Of a stretch of 13,987 nt of DNA, positions 1 through 7,669 are shown in pieces. The position numbers were made by a program, and so were the translations under genes. Numbering within the stretch: the first letter of the stretch is position 1; every line of letters starts with the position of its first letter. This stretch comes from Chthonomonas sp. UBA1950 (lineage in GTDB: Bacteria; Armatimonadota; Fimbriimonadia; Fimbriimonadales; Fimbriimonadaceae): NCBI GenBank assembly GCA_002336105.1, contig DDEQ01000046.1, positions 27,981 through 41,967 of the forward strand, given 5' to 3'. The notes below the pieces were generated by a model, which was given only the letters and a program-made list of their open reading frames with translations, searched no databases and was not told the DNA's origin.

Positions 1-671
1 CCTCGGCTCTTGGCCTTGGGATGCCTACGATCACTACGAACAAGCCACTTCAATTAGGAAGGTTTGCAGTTTGGCTGGGGGGTATCACCCGCAACCGCGC
101 CACCGATCAACTCACCATCAACGATGCTCTTTTAATTGATCGCGACCCCAAGGGAGTGAACCTGATCGTCACTGCGCAATCGGGTACGTACGATCAAGGA
201 GTTTGGACTTTTCCGAACGCAAGACTGACCGCCGTCAAAGGCATCGACATCACTCCGATTGAAAGTAAGAAATTGGTTATCAACGAAAAGATCGTGATCG
301 ACCAATTATATGGGCCACCCACAAAGGACGATATGTCGATGAAAGAACTAAGGGAGGCGATTCGAGCAGGCGGCAGAACTGGTCAGGAGGTGAAAGCGCT
401 TGATGTTGAATACCACAAACGCTTCGCGGTCCCGACGGCTTGCCTCGTGTTCACGGTGATTGCACCGATCTTCGCCGTCATGTTCTCTAAAACTGGTGGC
501 TTCGCCGGCATTCTCCTCACCTTCATTGTTGTCCTGATTTACTACAACAGCTTTATCATTTCGACCGAAATCCTGAGCAAAGTTGAATGGTTCCCTGGGT
601 GGTTAGCGGCTTGGTTGCCTAACATCTTTTTTTCGATAGTCGCTGCGATTGCGTATAGGAGATTAGAGTGA
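1..671 (+). CDS. LptF/LptG-family LPS export permease, C-terminal part (5' end outside window)
   Basis: This is an inner-membrane permease subunit of the Lpt complex (YjgP/YjgQ family), which with the LptB ATPase extracts lipopolysaccharide and passes it to the periplasmic bridge. The frame is open from base 3, so the ATG at 21 is an internal Met and the true start lies upstream; family members have about 350-390 residues and some 220 are visible. Counting from that Met, residues 30-95 read as the end of the periplasmic jellyroll domain. Then comes the family-like EYHKRFAVP segment (130-138) leading into three membrane helices at about 136-154, 161-182 and 193-212, with the typical WLPN motif (198-201) before the last one. 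This is the expected C-terminal transmembrane half; the N-terminal helices are off the window. LptF and LptG cannot be told apart from this end. Its stop overlaps the GTG start of the lptD-like gene, so the two are almost certainly co-translated. The family call is firm. Confidence 0.85.
   Translation, partial: SALGLGMPTITTNKPLQLGRFAVWLGGITRNRATDQLTINDALLIDRDPKGVNLIVTAQSGTYDQGVWTFPNARLTAVKGIDITPIESKKLVINEKIVIDQLYGPPTKDDMSMKELREAIRAGGRTGQEVKALDVEYHKRFAVPTACLVFTVIAPIFAVMFSKTGGFAGILLTFIVVLIYYNSFIISTEILSKVEWFPGWLAAWLPNIFFSIVAAIAYRRLE
657..661 (+). promoter_or_regulatory. Ribosome binding site for the lptD-like gene
   Basis: AGGAG lies six bases before the GTG at 668. It sits inside the last codons of the upstream permease gene and supports GTG 668 as the start, with the GTGA overlap indicating translational coupling. 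Confidence 0.65.
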
Positions 672-2989
672 GCAGGCTTCTCTGTTCAGCATTGCTCTTC
701 TTGCCGGGCATCGTTGGCGCTCAGATCATGCCAACGTCGGTTTTCAAAACTACTATCGACGCGATGAGAAAGCAGGGCCAGTTACCCCCTCTTGATCAGC
801 GGAACCCTATGGAACCCGTCGGGTTTCCCGCCAACGCCGACAAGGTCTCGATGTTGCCTGAATCCGAAGACGATACCGGGTCGTTCAAGATAATTCATGC
901 TGGCCCATCTAATCGAAAAGGTTCTGTCATTCATATTACTGAAGGTGCCGAATTCGAAATGCGCGGTTATCACATCGTTGCAGATAAGGTTGAAGGCGAC
1001 CTCAAATCAAAAATCTTTCACCTGGTTGGCAATGTAAAGGTTGACGGCAAAAACACGACTGTCACGGGTGACGACGTCACCATTGACTTCGAAAACAAAG
1101 CCTACATTGCTCACAACGCGAAGTCCACGCTGCCGCCAAGCCTGATGGGAGGCGGAATCAAAGGGAACGTCTATACGTTCGGCACCGAATCATACGGCTC
1201 AGCGAAGCAGTCATGGACGAACAACGGAGACCTCACCACTTGCGAGCTGCCTTCCCCCCACTACGACATTCAGTCTGACAATTCAGATATCCGACCAGGC
1301 AAACGAGCCGTTTTTCGTAGAGCAAGAATAAGGCTCTTTGGTCGGACGGTTCTGAAGCTGCCCTATCTTGCGATTCCTCTCGACGATCGCCGGTATAACT
1401 ATCTCCCCGATTTCGGCCAGAGCAACGACGAAGGATATTACGTCAAGAACAAATACAGTATGCCGTTGAACGGTGACGACATTCTTGAGACGCGGGAAGA
1501 TTATATGAGCAAGCTCGGAACTGGTCTTGGGCTTGGCTATGGCTATCGGAACGCCACGATGGCGGGCATCACCCGGTTCTACCGGATATTTGGATCTTCG
1601 AAAACCTTTACTTTTACTAACATACACAATCAGGCGTTCAAGTGGGGGATCCTAAACCTTCAGAACGACTACCAAGGCGACAACTATTTAACAACGCCAG
1701 GGTCGTCCATTTTGAATACAAAAGCGTCGCTTTCGATCAACCAAGCACCAGGAAACTCGACTCGGTTTAATTTAACGCGAAACAGCAACAATTCCACATC
1801 GTACAACAGCGTCGTCGAGACTCTCGGTGTTGTGGACTCTCGCAACGTAGGGAATAAAACCAAAACCGACGTTAGCGTGAACTATCAGAAGTCAGATTCA
1901 ACCTACAACGGTGGCTCCGAAGTTAGTCGCGAACAAGTTGATTTGAAGTTGAAAGCGAGTAAGGAACTGGATTTGGCGACGGCTTCCATTGCCTACCAGC
2001 GGTCGGTTCCGATCGGTGACACAAGAAACTTTTATTCGGGCAGTGATCAAACCCCAGTTATTTCGCTATCTTCCGACTCAAAAAGGCTATTGGGAGACGA
2101 GTTTGCCAAGTCACTTCCCTTCAGGTCGGAGTTATCGCTCGGTGAGTTTCAGGATGCACAGGCTAAAGAGCACATCACACGGTCTATGTTCGACCTGAAC
2201 TTCCAGAGGCCAGATCGAGCGCAAGATAAGCTTTTCACTACCAACATCAACGGTCGTTTTCGCCAAACAATGTATAGCGATGACACCGCCCAGTACCTCC
2301 TCAACCTAGATTCGGCCCTGGGTTACAAATTCGGCAAAGACACCGCAGCGAACCTCAGATACAACTACTTGCGACCGTATGGATACTCACCTCTGCAAAT
2401 CGATCAGAGTGGACAAACCAACTATGTGTCCGGCGATGTGAGCGTTCGTCCAACACCTCCTCTTTTGATGGGTGTTCAGACTGGCTACGACATCGTCCAA
2501 CTTCGGCAGGGCAACCAACCCTGGCAACAGGTTGGTGTTAGAATTGAGTACAAGCCTTACCAATCATTCCTAGCCAGAAGCCTACTGACTTACGATACAA
2601 CGCAAAGAGCTTGGAGCAATCTTCGCCTTGATGTCACCTATACAAAAGATCAGTCGAGAGTTGCCTTTGCGGCAAGATTTGACGGCGTCAACCACACTTG
2701 GAGCAACGTAAATCTCTATCTTGACGGCCTTCAGTTTGGAAAAACCAAGGTCAGCGCATCCTTTCAATACAACGGATATTTGAAGCAATTCGACTCGAAA
2801 CAGTATTCGTTTATCTACGACCTACACTGTAGCGAAGCCCTACTCACGATTATCGAGAACAACACTGGTTTCAGAACTGGAAGACAACTCTATTTCAGCA
2901 TTCGCTTGAAGGCATTCCCGTTCTCTTCACCGTTTGGTACTGGCACTGGTGGACAAGCCATTCCAATTAGCACAGGAAGAGACTTCTAA
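668..2989 (+). CDS. lptD: LptD-like LPS-assembly outer-membrane protein (OstA family)
   Basis: Predicted outer-membrane beta-barrel that receives LPS from the periplasmic Lpt bridge and inserts it into the outer leaflet. Residues 1-19 form a signal peptide with likely cleavage at VGA/Q. Residues of about 85-155 look like an LptA/OstA beta-jellyroll (alternating strands with GNVKV and GDDVTI blocks). After this comes TTCELPSPHY (191-199) and LKLPYLAIPLDDR (229-241), a pattern typical of the LptD junction between jellyroll and barrel. Residues 245-773 are rich in alternating polar/aromatic strands, and the chain ends in Phe, as barrel proteins do. The 773-residue length is close to E. coli LptD (784). 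The mature protein has only two cysteines, C192 and C721, at positions matching one of the two interdomain disulfides of E. coli LptD. Residues 20-85 form an N-terminal stretch I cannot assign. It overlaps the permease gene by four bases. No LptE gene is visible. LptD is the best call; a generic OstA-family barrel is the alternative. Confidence 0.85.
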   Translation: MSRLLCSALLFLPGIVGAQIMPTSVFKTTIDAMRKQGQLPPLDQRNPMEPVGFPANADKVSMLPESEDDTGSFKIIHAGPSNRKGSVIHITEGAEFEMRGYHIVADKVEGDLKSKIFHLVGNVKVDGKNTTVTGDDVTIDFENKAYIAHNAKSTLPPSLMGGGIKGNVYTFGTESYGSAKQSWTNNGDLTTCELPSPHYDIQSDNSDIRPGKRAVFRRARIRLFGRTVLKLPYLAIPLDDRRYNYLPDFGQSNDEGYYVKNKYSMPLNGDDILETREDYMSKLGTGLGLGYGYRNATMAGITRFYRIFGSSKTFTFTNIHNQAFKWGILNLQNDYQGDNYLTTPGSSILNTKASLSINQAPGNSTRFNLTRNSNNSTSYNSVVETLGVVDSRNVGNKTKTDVSVNYQKSDSTYNGGSEVSREQVDLKLKASKELDLATASIAYQRSVPIGDTRNFYSGSDQTPVISLSSDSKRLLGDEFAKSLPFRSELSLGEFQDAQAKEHITRSMFDLNFQRPDRAQDKLFTTNINGRFRQTMYSDDTAQYLLNLDSALGYKFGKDTAANLRYNYLRPYGYSPLQIDQSGQTNYVSGDVSVRPTPPLLMGVQTGYDIVQLRQGNQPWQQVGVRIEYKPYQSFLARSLLTYDTTQRAWSNLRLDVTYTKDQSRVAFAARFDGVNHTWSNVNLYLDGLQFGKTKVSASFQYNGYLKQFDSKQYSFIYDLHCSEALLTIIENNTGFRTGRQLYFSIRLKAFPFSSPFGTGTGGQAIPISTGRDF

Positions 2990-3016
2990 GAAGAGAGAAT
3001 TGCTTCGGGATAAAGA

Positions 3017-3093
3017 TGGTAGCGGCGGGCGGACTCGAACCGCCGACACTACGGGTATGAACCGTATGCTCTAACCAACTGAGCTACGCCGCC
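3017..3093 (-). tRNA. tRNA-Met (anticodon CAT), elongator type, CCA encoded
   Basis: Read on the minus strand from 3093, this folds into a complete cloverleaf. It has a 7-bp acceptor stem (GGCGGCG with CGCCGCT, containing one G-T pair at position 1-72), a D-arm GCTC/GAGC, an anticodon stem TACGG/CCGTA around the loop TTCATAC (anticodon CAT), a 5-base variable loop, and a T-arm GGCGG/CCGCC with loop TTCGAGT. The discriminator A is followed by an encoded CCA at 3019-3017. The anticodon stem lacks the three consecutive G-C pairs of initiator tRNA and position 1-72 is not the initiator C-A mismatch, so this is not tRNA-fMet. A tRNA-Ile2 (CAT modified to lysidine) is formally possible, but the D-arm region resembles elongator Met. 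Confidence 0.95.
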
Positions 3094-3104
3094 GAAGCTC
3101 ACAG

Positions 3105-3133
3105 ATTTTACCTCAATGACACGCTATAGTAAA
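3105..3133 (-). promoter_or_regulatory. Predicted sigma70-type promoter of tRNA-Met
   Basis: On the minus strand, TTTACT (3133-3128) and TAAAAT (3110-3105) are separated by exactly 17 bases. They lie 11 bases upstream of the tRNA 5' end, placing the start point just before the mature tRNA. The -10 box matches the consensus at five of six bases and the -35 at four of six. The -35 box overlaps the -10 box proposed for the divergent peptidase gene. Confidence 0.5.
3125..3130 (+). promoter_or_regulatory. Predicted -10 box for the M1-like peptidase gene, leaderless arrangement
   Basis: TATAGT ends seven bases before the ATG at 3138, and no Shine-Dalgarno sequence lies between. This spacing is what is known for leaderless transcripts, in which transcription begins at or next to the start codon. 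No good -35 hexamer is visible about 17 bases upstream (CAGATT at 3102-3107). Confidence 0.4.
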
Positions 3134-3137
3134 TCCT

Positions 3138-5297
3138 ATGCTTCTTGCATTCGCTCTTCTGCTCACGCAGACTGACATTTCACGGCTAGACCAACTTGCA
3201 GCCAGCAAAGATTTGGCCAGTCTTTCGAACTACCTTGCAGCTACAAGTAAGAGCGGTCAGCCGTTTAACATTATTAAGAGCGAAGGAGCGTATGGAGTCG
3301 GACGATACGGGTGGCACGCCAAAGCGCTTGAAGGGATAAATGGCAAACAATACGTTGTTTTCAGCACTCCACTGACTTCACAGGACACGGGAGAACTCCT
3401 TTTCGCGCTCGAAGATGGAAAGCTTTCTTTCGTCCACGAGAGCGAAACATTTGGGGTCCATATCAGGCGCCACAAATTCGATCTCAATTTCAAAGTACAC
3501 GAAAAGAAAGCGCTCGTCACTGACGATCTTGAACTCAGTATCGAAGCATCTGGAGGCGACTACGGATTCTTTCGAATGAGCCCATGTTACAAGGTCACTG
3601 CACTATCGACTGCTTCCGGTGAAGCGGTGAGCTTTGCCCAGGCTGGTGGAGTGGTCCAATTTAAGAAGCCAGCTTCCGGAAATAGCCATCTCAAGGTGGA
3701 ATACGCTGGGGTGGTCGACTTGCCCGGGTTTGCAGCGAGTATCAACGACCAAGAAGCCACCCTGACAAACGACTATTGGTATCCGATGATTGCGAGGAAG
3801 CCTGCGCCGTACGAAATCACGGTTCATGCGCCGAAAGGATGGCGAATCATTGCCCAAGGAATAAAGCAAAGCGAAGTTCAGAGCGATTCCGAATCCAAAG
3901 CAACTTACAAAATGGATTTGCCCTGCGTGTTTTATAGCTTATCAGCGGCCAAGTATCAACAGGCGGAATTTGTCGAGAACGGGTTTAAGTCGTACGCTTG
4001 GAGTCGTCGATTACCGATGTCTTCCCTCTCAATTCAGAGTCGTCTCATTCCCCAAGTTCTCAACTTTTATTCTTCAAAGTTTGGCAAAATCCCGTTTCCA
4101 TCTTGGGGAGCTCTCGACACCGAACTTTACGGCGGCGGTGCTCTAGAGGCTTACTCATTCGCCAGTTATGGCGGCGGGGTTCCCGGTGAAGATGCCCATG
4201 AACCCGCGCATACGTGGTGGGGTGGAATTCTGAACAACACCTACCTAAAAAGCTTTTGGAATGAGAGTTTTGCCGTTTTCAGTGATGGGTTGTATCACAG
4301 GGAAGGTGGTCCAGGCAACCTCGCGGCAAGACGAAAGGCATTCGTTTCAGACTCCTCGGCAGAGGAGTCATACAACGAAGCTTCTTGTGCCGAAAGCGGA
4401 GCAAATCTTGGTGGGATTGGAAGCGCCCTTGGCTACGGAAAAGGCGCAAAAGTGCTACAGATGCTTGAGCAACTCATCGGAACCCCTGAGATCATCGATG
4501 TGATGAAAACCTGGGCTGAGAAAGACAAGGGCAAGGAAGTCAGCTGGGAAGACTTCGAGACGGTTCTTTACCAGAAGGTCTCCGGTGGTTATGTCAAAGA
4601 GTTCATGAAGCAGTGGATTCATAAGCCGGGATTCGCAGTCGTTGACTTTGGCAAACCGTCTTTTGAGGCAGGGCAAGTCTTGATTCCGACCAAGTTTGCA
4701 GCTGGTTCTTGTAGCTACTTCCCGCTTGAGGTCTATCTTGAATATCCAAATGGCAAATCGGCAACTGTCACAGTCAAGGTGATGGGATTATCGACGACCA
4801 AAGTGCCCAGCACAACTAAACCGAGCCGCGTGGTAATCGACCCATGGAAAAAGCTCTTGACCGAACACCCGGGAGAAGAACCGCAAACCGCCGCAACCGC
4901 CTTTTCTGTCAAGGCGATTGTTCAAAAAGGAAAAGAATCTTGGGCAACTGGATTTGGAGTGCTGGCAGCCAAGACTACGATGAAACAGATAGCTGGAAAA
5001 GTGCTCGTCGGCACCCCAGAGACGTGGCCAGCATTACGCGATATCACCGACAAGGCTGGAATCAAAGTGAAAGACGATCGCCTCACGTTTGGCGAAACTA
5101 CAGTCAATCTGGATAAAGGAGGAGCGGCTGGATTTGTCGATACTCCTGATGGAAAAGTGTATTTCCTGCTCGGTAAAGCCGCCCTAAGGCCTGAGCTCGG
5201 GCACGCTAAAATTGCTGTTTTTGATGAGCTTGGACGCTTTCTAGACGGAGTTACTGAACCGGTTCTGCAAGGTAAGTGGGCTTTTCGTCTAAACTGA
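3138..5297 (+). CDS. Exported M1-like zinc metallopeptidase with extra C-terminal domain
   Basis: Gluzincin-type peptidase, expected to hydrolyse peptide bonds outside the cytoplasm. The first ~13 residues form a short hydrophobic export signal, and an in-frame stop at 3117 makes ATG 3138 the first possible start. Residues of about 100-300 resemble the N-terminal beta-rich domain of M1 enzymes. GALEA (334-338) stands where aminopeptidases have GAMEN; its Glu is kept but the final Asn is Ala. The zinc site is HEPAH (354-358) plus Glu in WNESF (E376), followed by YGKGA (Tyr433), matching the transition-state Tyr motif. The spacing from the second His to the Glu is 17 residues, one fewer than the usual 18. 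The sequence ends the M1 part near VVIDPW (565-570), and residues of about 585-719 form a further domain I do not recognise. The glycosidase gene starts 9 bases downstream, so the two are probably co-transcribed. The family is confident; exopeptidase activity and substrate are unknown. Confidence 0.85.
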   Translation: MLLAFALLLTQTDISRLDQLAASKDLASLSNYLAATSKSGQPFNIIKSEGAYGVGRYGWHAKALEGINGKQYVVFSTPLTSQDTGELLFALEDGKLSFVHESETFGVHIRRHKFDLNFKVHEKKALVTDDLELSIEASGGDYGFFRMSPCYKVTALSTASGEAVSFAQAGGVVQFKKPASGNSHLKVEYAGVVDLPGFAASINDQEATLTNDYWYPMIARKPAPYEITVHAPKGWRIIAQGIKQSEVQSDSESKATYKMDLPCVFYSLSAAKYQQAEFVENGFKSYAWSRRLPMSSLSIQSRLIPQVLNFYSSKFGKIPFPSWGALDTELYGGGALEAYSFASYGGGVPGEDAHEPAHTWWGGILNNTYLKSFWNESFAVFSDGLYHREGGPGNLAARRKAFVSDSSAEESYNEASCAESGANLGGIGSALGYGKGAKVLQMLEQLIGTPEIIDVMKTWAEKDKGKEVSWEDFETVLYQKVSGGYVKEFMKQWIHKPGFAVVDFGKPSFEAGQVLIPTKFAAGSCSYFPLEVYLEYPNGKSATVTVKVMGLSTTKVPSTTKPSRVVIDPWKKLLTEHPGEEPQTAATAFSVKAIVQKGKESWATGFGVLAAKTTMKQIAGKVLVGTPETWPALRDITDKAGIKVKDDRLTFGETTVNLDKGGAAGFVDTPDGKVYFLLGKAALRPELGHAKIAVFDELGRFLDGVTEPVLQGKWAFRLN

Positions 5298-5306
5298 CGA
5301 AAAGCC

Positions 5307-7667
5307 ATGGTTGAGCTGAAGAATCGCCGCATCATCGTTGATGGCAAACCGGTCCTCATTCTGTCCGGTGAGATCCACTATTTCCGCCTCAAGCAGAGTG
5401 AATGGGAAGATCGCATACTAAAAGCAAAGCAGATCGGCTGTAACGCAATTGCGAGCTACATTCCATGGATCGTTCACGAACAAGCGGAAGGTGACATCGA
5501 TGTCACTGGTCGGAACCGCAAAGAGCATAACATCGGCGAGTTCATCGATCTTTGCCACAAGCATGGCCTTTGGTTCATCGCCCGCCCTGGTCCCTTCATC
5601 ATGGCCGAAATGAAAAACGAGGGAATCCCATTCTGGGTTCGGTCGAAATATCCCGAGGTTATTCCGGTGAGTTGGGAGGGCAAGAAAGTTGAGACCAAGA
5701 CTCTCGACTACCTTTCTCCAACATTTTTGAAGCTAGCAGAACGATGGTATGGGGGCATTATCCCTGTGCTCGCTTCGCGATTACATTCGAAGGGCGGACC
5801 CGTTATTGGGATTCAGTTAGACAACGAAATCGGCATGTTGTCCTGGGTTTCGAACCAGCCAGACCTGAGCGACGACACTCTCTGCGACTTTTCTGCTTGG
5901 CTTATCAGTAATGATCGAAGCACTAAATACCCGTTTGATCTGAACGATCCAGCGCCTAGGGTTGCTGCGATTCGGAATCCCGCGCCAGAATACGGGGCTG
6001 CACTTCTGCGCGATTACGGAGATTTCGAGCGAGTTCGATTTGCCAAGTATGTCGCGACGCTGAGAGGGTTCTGCGAGAAGCTTGGCGTGAGCGAGATTCC
6101 GTATATCGTGAACATTCACGGTAGTGGTGGGGGCCGCGCGCAGCAATATCCGATTGGCATCAGCCAGTTGATGGAGACCTATACGCAATCAACCGGATAT
6201 TTATCGGGATCGGATCACTACTTGGGCGATCTCACTCGAACGAATGCTCAAGACCTGTACGTGATCAATAGCTTTATGGAAGCCGTTCATCGCCCCGAAC
6301 AGCCACTAAGTTCGATGGAGTTCGAGGTTGGCGACGGTAATTACGGTGAAACAGGCGTTCCAATGTATGGAGAGGCGGCGGCAGACCACAAGGTGCGAAT
6401 GAGTATCGCCCAAGGCAACCGTCTGTTGAATTACTACTTACTCACTGGCGGGCGAAACCCAAAGCTTCTCGTTCCGAACAGAGACGGCAACGACCGAGTC
6501 GCAACTACCGGGGAAAGGCACGGATTTGCAGCCCCAATCTCTCCCGAAGGCGTTTATACCAAACACGCGAAAGCCCTTGAAACAACAACCAAGTCGATGT
6601 CTGCCATTGGTGAACTTCTGGCCGATATGGATGAAGAGCGTGATGACATCGAGCTGGGTTTTATTCCGGATTACTACAAAACGAACTTCCGTCGGCAAGG
6701 TCCGATGCAGGAGATCGTCGAAAACTTGGAATACATCCGCGGACCGCTCGAACTCCTTTCTCGAGGAATGATGCAGATGGGATTTCGGTTCAGTGCAGTT
6801 AACCTTCAGTCGAATCCTCCTCAGAAAAAGACCCTTGCCATCGCTTCGTCTCGATACATGGATCAAGCCATTCAATTGCGCCTTGTTGACTTCTTACATG
6901 AAGGCGGGAGTTTGTTCCTTTGGGGCGAATTTCCTGTTCTTGACATGGAAGGAAAGGAGTGCACCGTTCTTGCGAAAGCTCTGGGAATTAGGCAAGGAAA
7001 GTTCCTACAGGCAAACGATAACTACTACATGTCGACTTACGGCGTTGGGTTGCTTAAGGACGAACCAGAGGTTCGAGTGTGGCGCTCACAGACTGTGACC
7101 GGTGCGAAAGATCCAATTCTTAAGTTGAGAGACTCAAACGAAGATTCAGGGTTCGTTATGCAGGCTGGTAAGGGGCGCGTAGCGGCGGTGATGTGCAACT
7201 ATCCGGTGCATATGGACCTGTTTCGGTCGATATTCCGCTGGTTAAGTTGCAAGCCGGGCTTAACAATTTCTGAAGAGAACGGCGGCTTAGTGGTTTTAAC
7301 TACTGCGAATGCCAAAGCCGAGCGAATGATCCATGTCCTCAACCTCGATGTTGAAGCAAAGCACATTACATTGAAAGAGAACGGGCAGTCGCTATTCAGC
7401 GGAGAGGAGATCCATCTAGGCTCCAGAGGTGCGCTCGCATTGCCGCTGAACATTCAAAGAGGCTCGACCAAGATTCGATGGGCGACAACCGAGCTTACTC
7501 AATTAGGAGAACACAGTCTGACCCTACGCGCCATCGGCACTCAAGTAGTCCTTTGTGTTGAATCCTCCGCGAACTTGCGAATCACCAATGGAGTCGCTTC
7601 AAAAACAAGAAACGAGCAAATCATTCGTTCGGTACGAAACGATTTGCCAGTTTCTGTATCTTGGTGA
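5307..7667 (+). CDS. Glycoside hydrolase, beta-galactosidase-like (GH35-type catalytic domain, GH42-like later domain)
   Basis: Clan GH-A retaining glycosidase, probably acting on beta-linked galactosides or a related oligosaccharide. The TIM-barrel start is GH35-like: GEIHYFR (21-27), SYIPWIVHE (50-58), IARPGPFIMAEM (91-102). The acid/base Glu is E174 in QLDNEIG (170-176), with the clan-typical Asn before it. The best candidate nucleophile is E338 in SSMEFEVGD (335-343). These glutamates are 164 residues apart, much further than the 80 or so in human GLB1 (E188/E268), so the barrel carries a long insertion. Residues of about 505-650 look like the Rossmann/amidotransferase-like domain found after the barrel in GH42 enzymes, and about 660-786 form a beta-rich tail. 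There is no signal peptide, so it should act in the cytoplasm. It starts 9 bases after the peptidase stop with no strong ribosome site, suggesting coupling. GH35 versus GH42 and the true sugar substrate are undecided. Confidence 0.8.
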   Translation: MVELKNRRIIVDGKPVLILSGEIHYFRLKQSEWEDRILKAKQIGCNAIASYIPWIVHEQAEGDIDVTGRNRKEHNIGEFIDLCHKHGLWFIARPGPFIMAEMKNEGIPFWVRSKYPEVIPVSWEGKKVETKTLDYLSPTFLKLAERWYGGIIPVLASRLHSKGGPVIGIQLDNEIGMLSWVSNQPDLSDDTLCDFSAWLISNDRSTKYPFDLNDPAPRVAAIRNPAPEYGAALLRDYGDFERVRFAKYVATLRGFCEKLGVSEIPYIVNIHGSGGGRAQQYPIGISQLMETYTQSTGYLSGSDHYLGDLTRTNAQDLYVINSFMEAVHRPEQPLSSMEFEVGDGNYGETGVPMYGEAAADHKVRMSIAQGNRLLNYYLLTGGRNPKLLVPNRDGNDRVATTGERHGFAAPISPEGVYTKHAKALETTTKSMSAIGELLADMDEERDDIELGFIPDYYKTNFRRQGPMQEIVENLEYIRGPLELLSRGMMQMGFRFSAVNLQSNPPQKKTLAIASSRYMDQAIQLRLVDFLHEGGSLFLWGEFPVLDMEGKECTVLAKALGIRQGKFLQANDNYYMSTYGVGLLKDEPEVRVWRSQTVTGAKDPILKLRDSNEDSGFVMQAGKGRVAAVMCNYPVHMDLFRSIFRWLSCKPGLTISEENGGLVVLTTANAKAERMIHVLNLDVEAKHITLKENGQSLFSGEEIHLGSRGALALPLNIQRGSTKIRWATTELTQLGEHSLTLRAIGTQVVLCVESSANLRITNGVASKTRNEQIIRSVRNDLPVSVSW

Positions 7668-7669
7668 AC

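Noticed and set aside
668..730. Cys6 of the LptD-like protein as a lipobox cysteine.
   Set aside because: It lies before the hydrophobic core of the signal peptide; cleavage after VGA at residues 16-18 fits a normal signal peptidase I site.
3017..3093. tRNA gene as an integration site with an attached mobile element.
   Set aside because: No integrase, no repeated tRNA 3' end and no shift in sequence character was seen on either side.
4922..5359. Minus-strand open frame of 145 codons across the peptidase/glycosidase junction.
   Set aside because: It overlaps two well-supported plus-strand genes, is rich in Ser/Arg/Pro as antisense frames are, and shows no recognisable motif or ribosome site.
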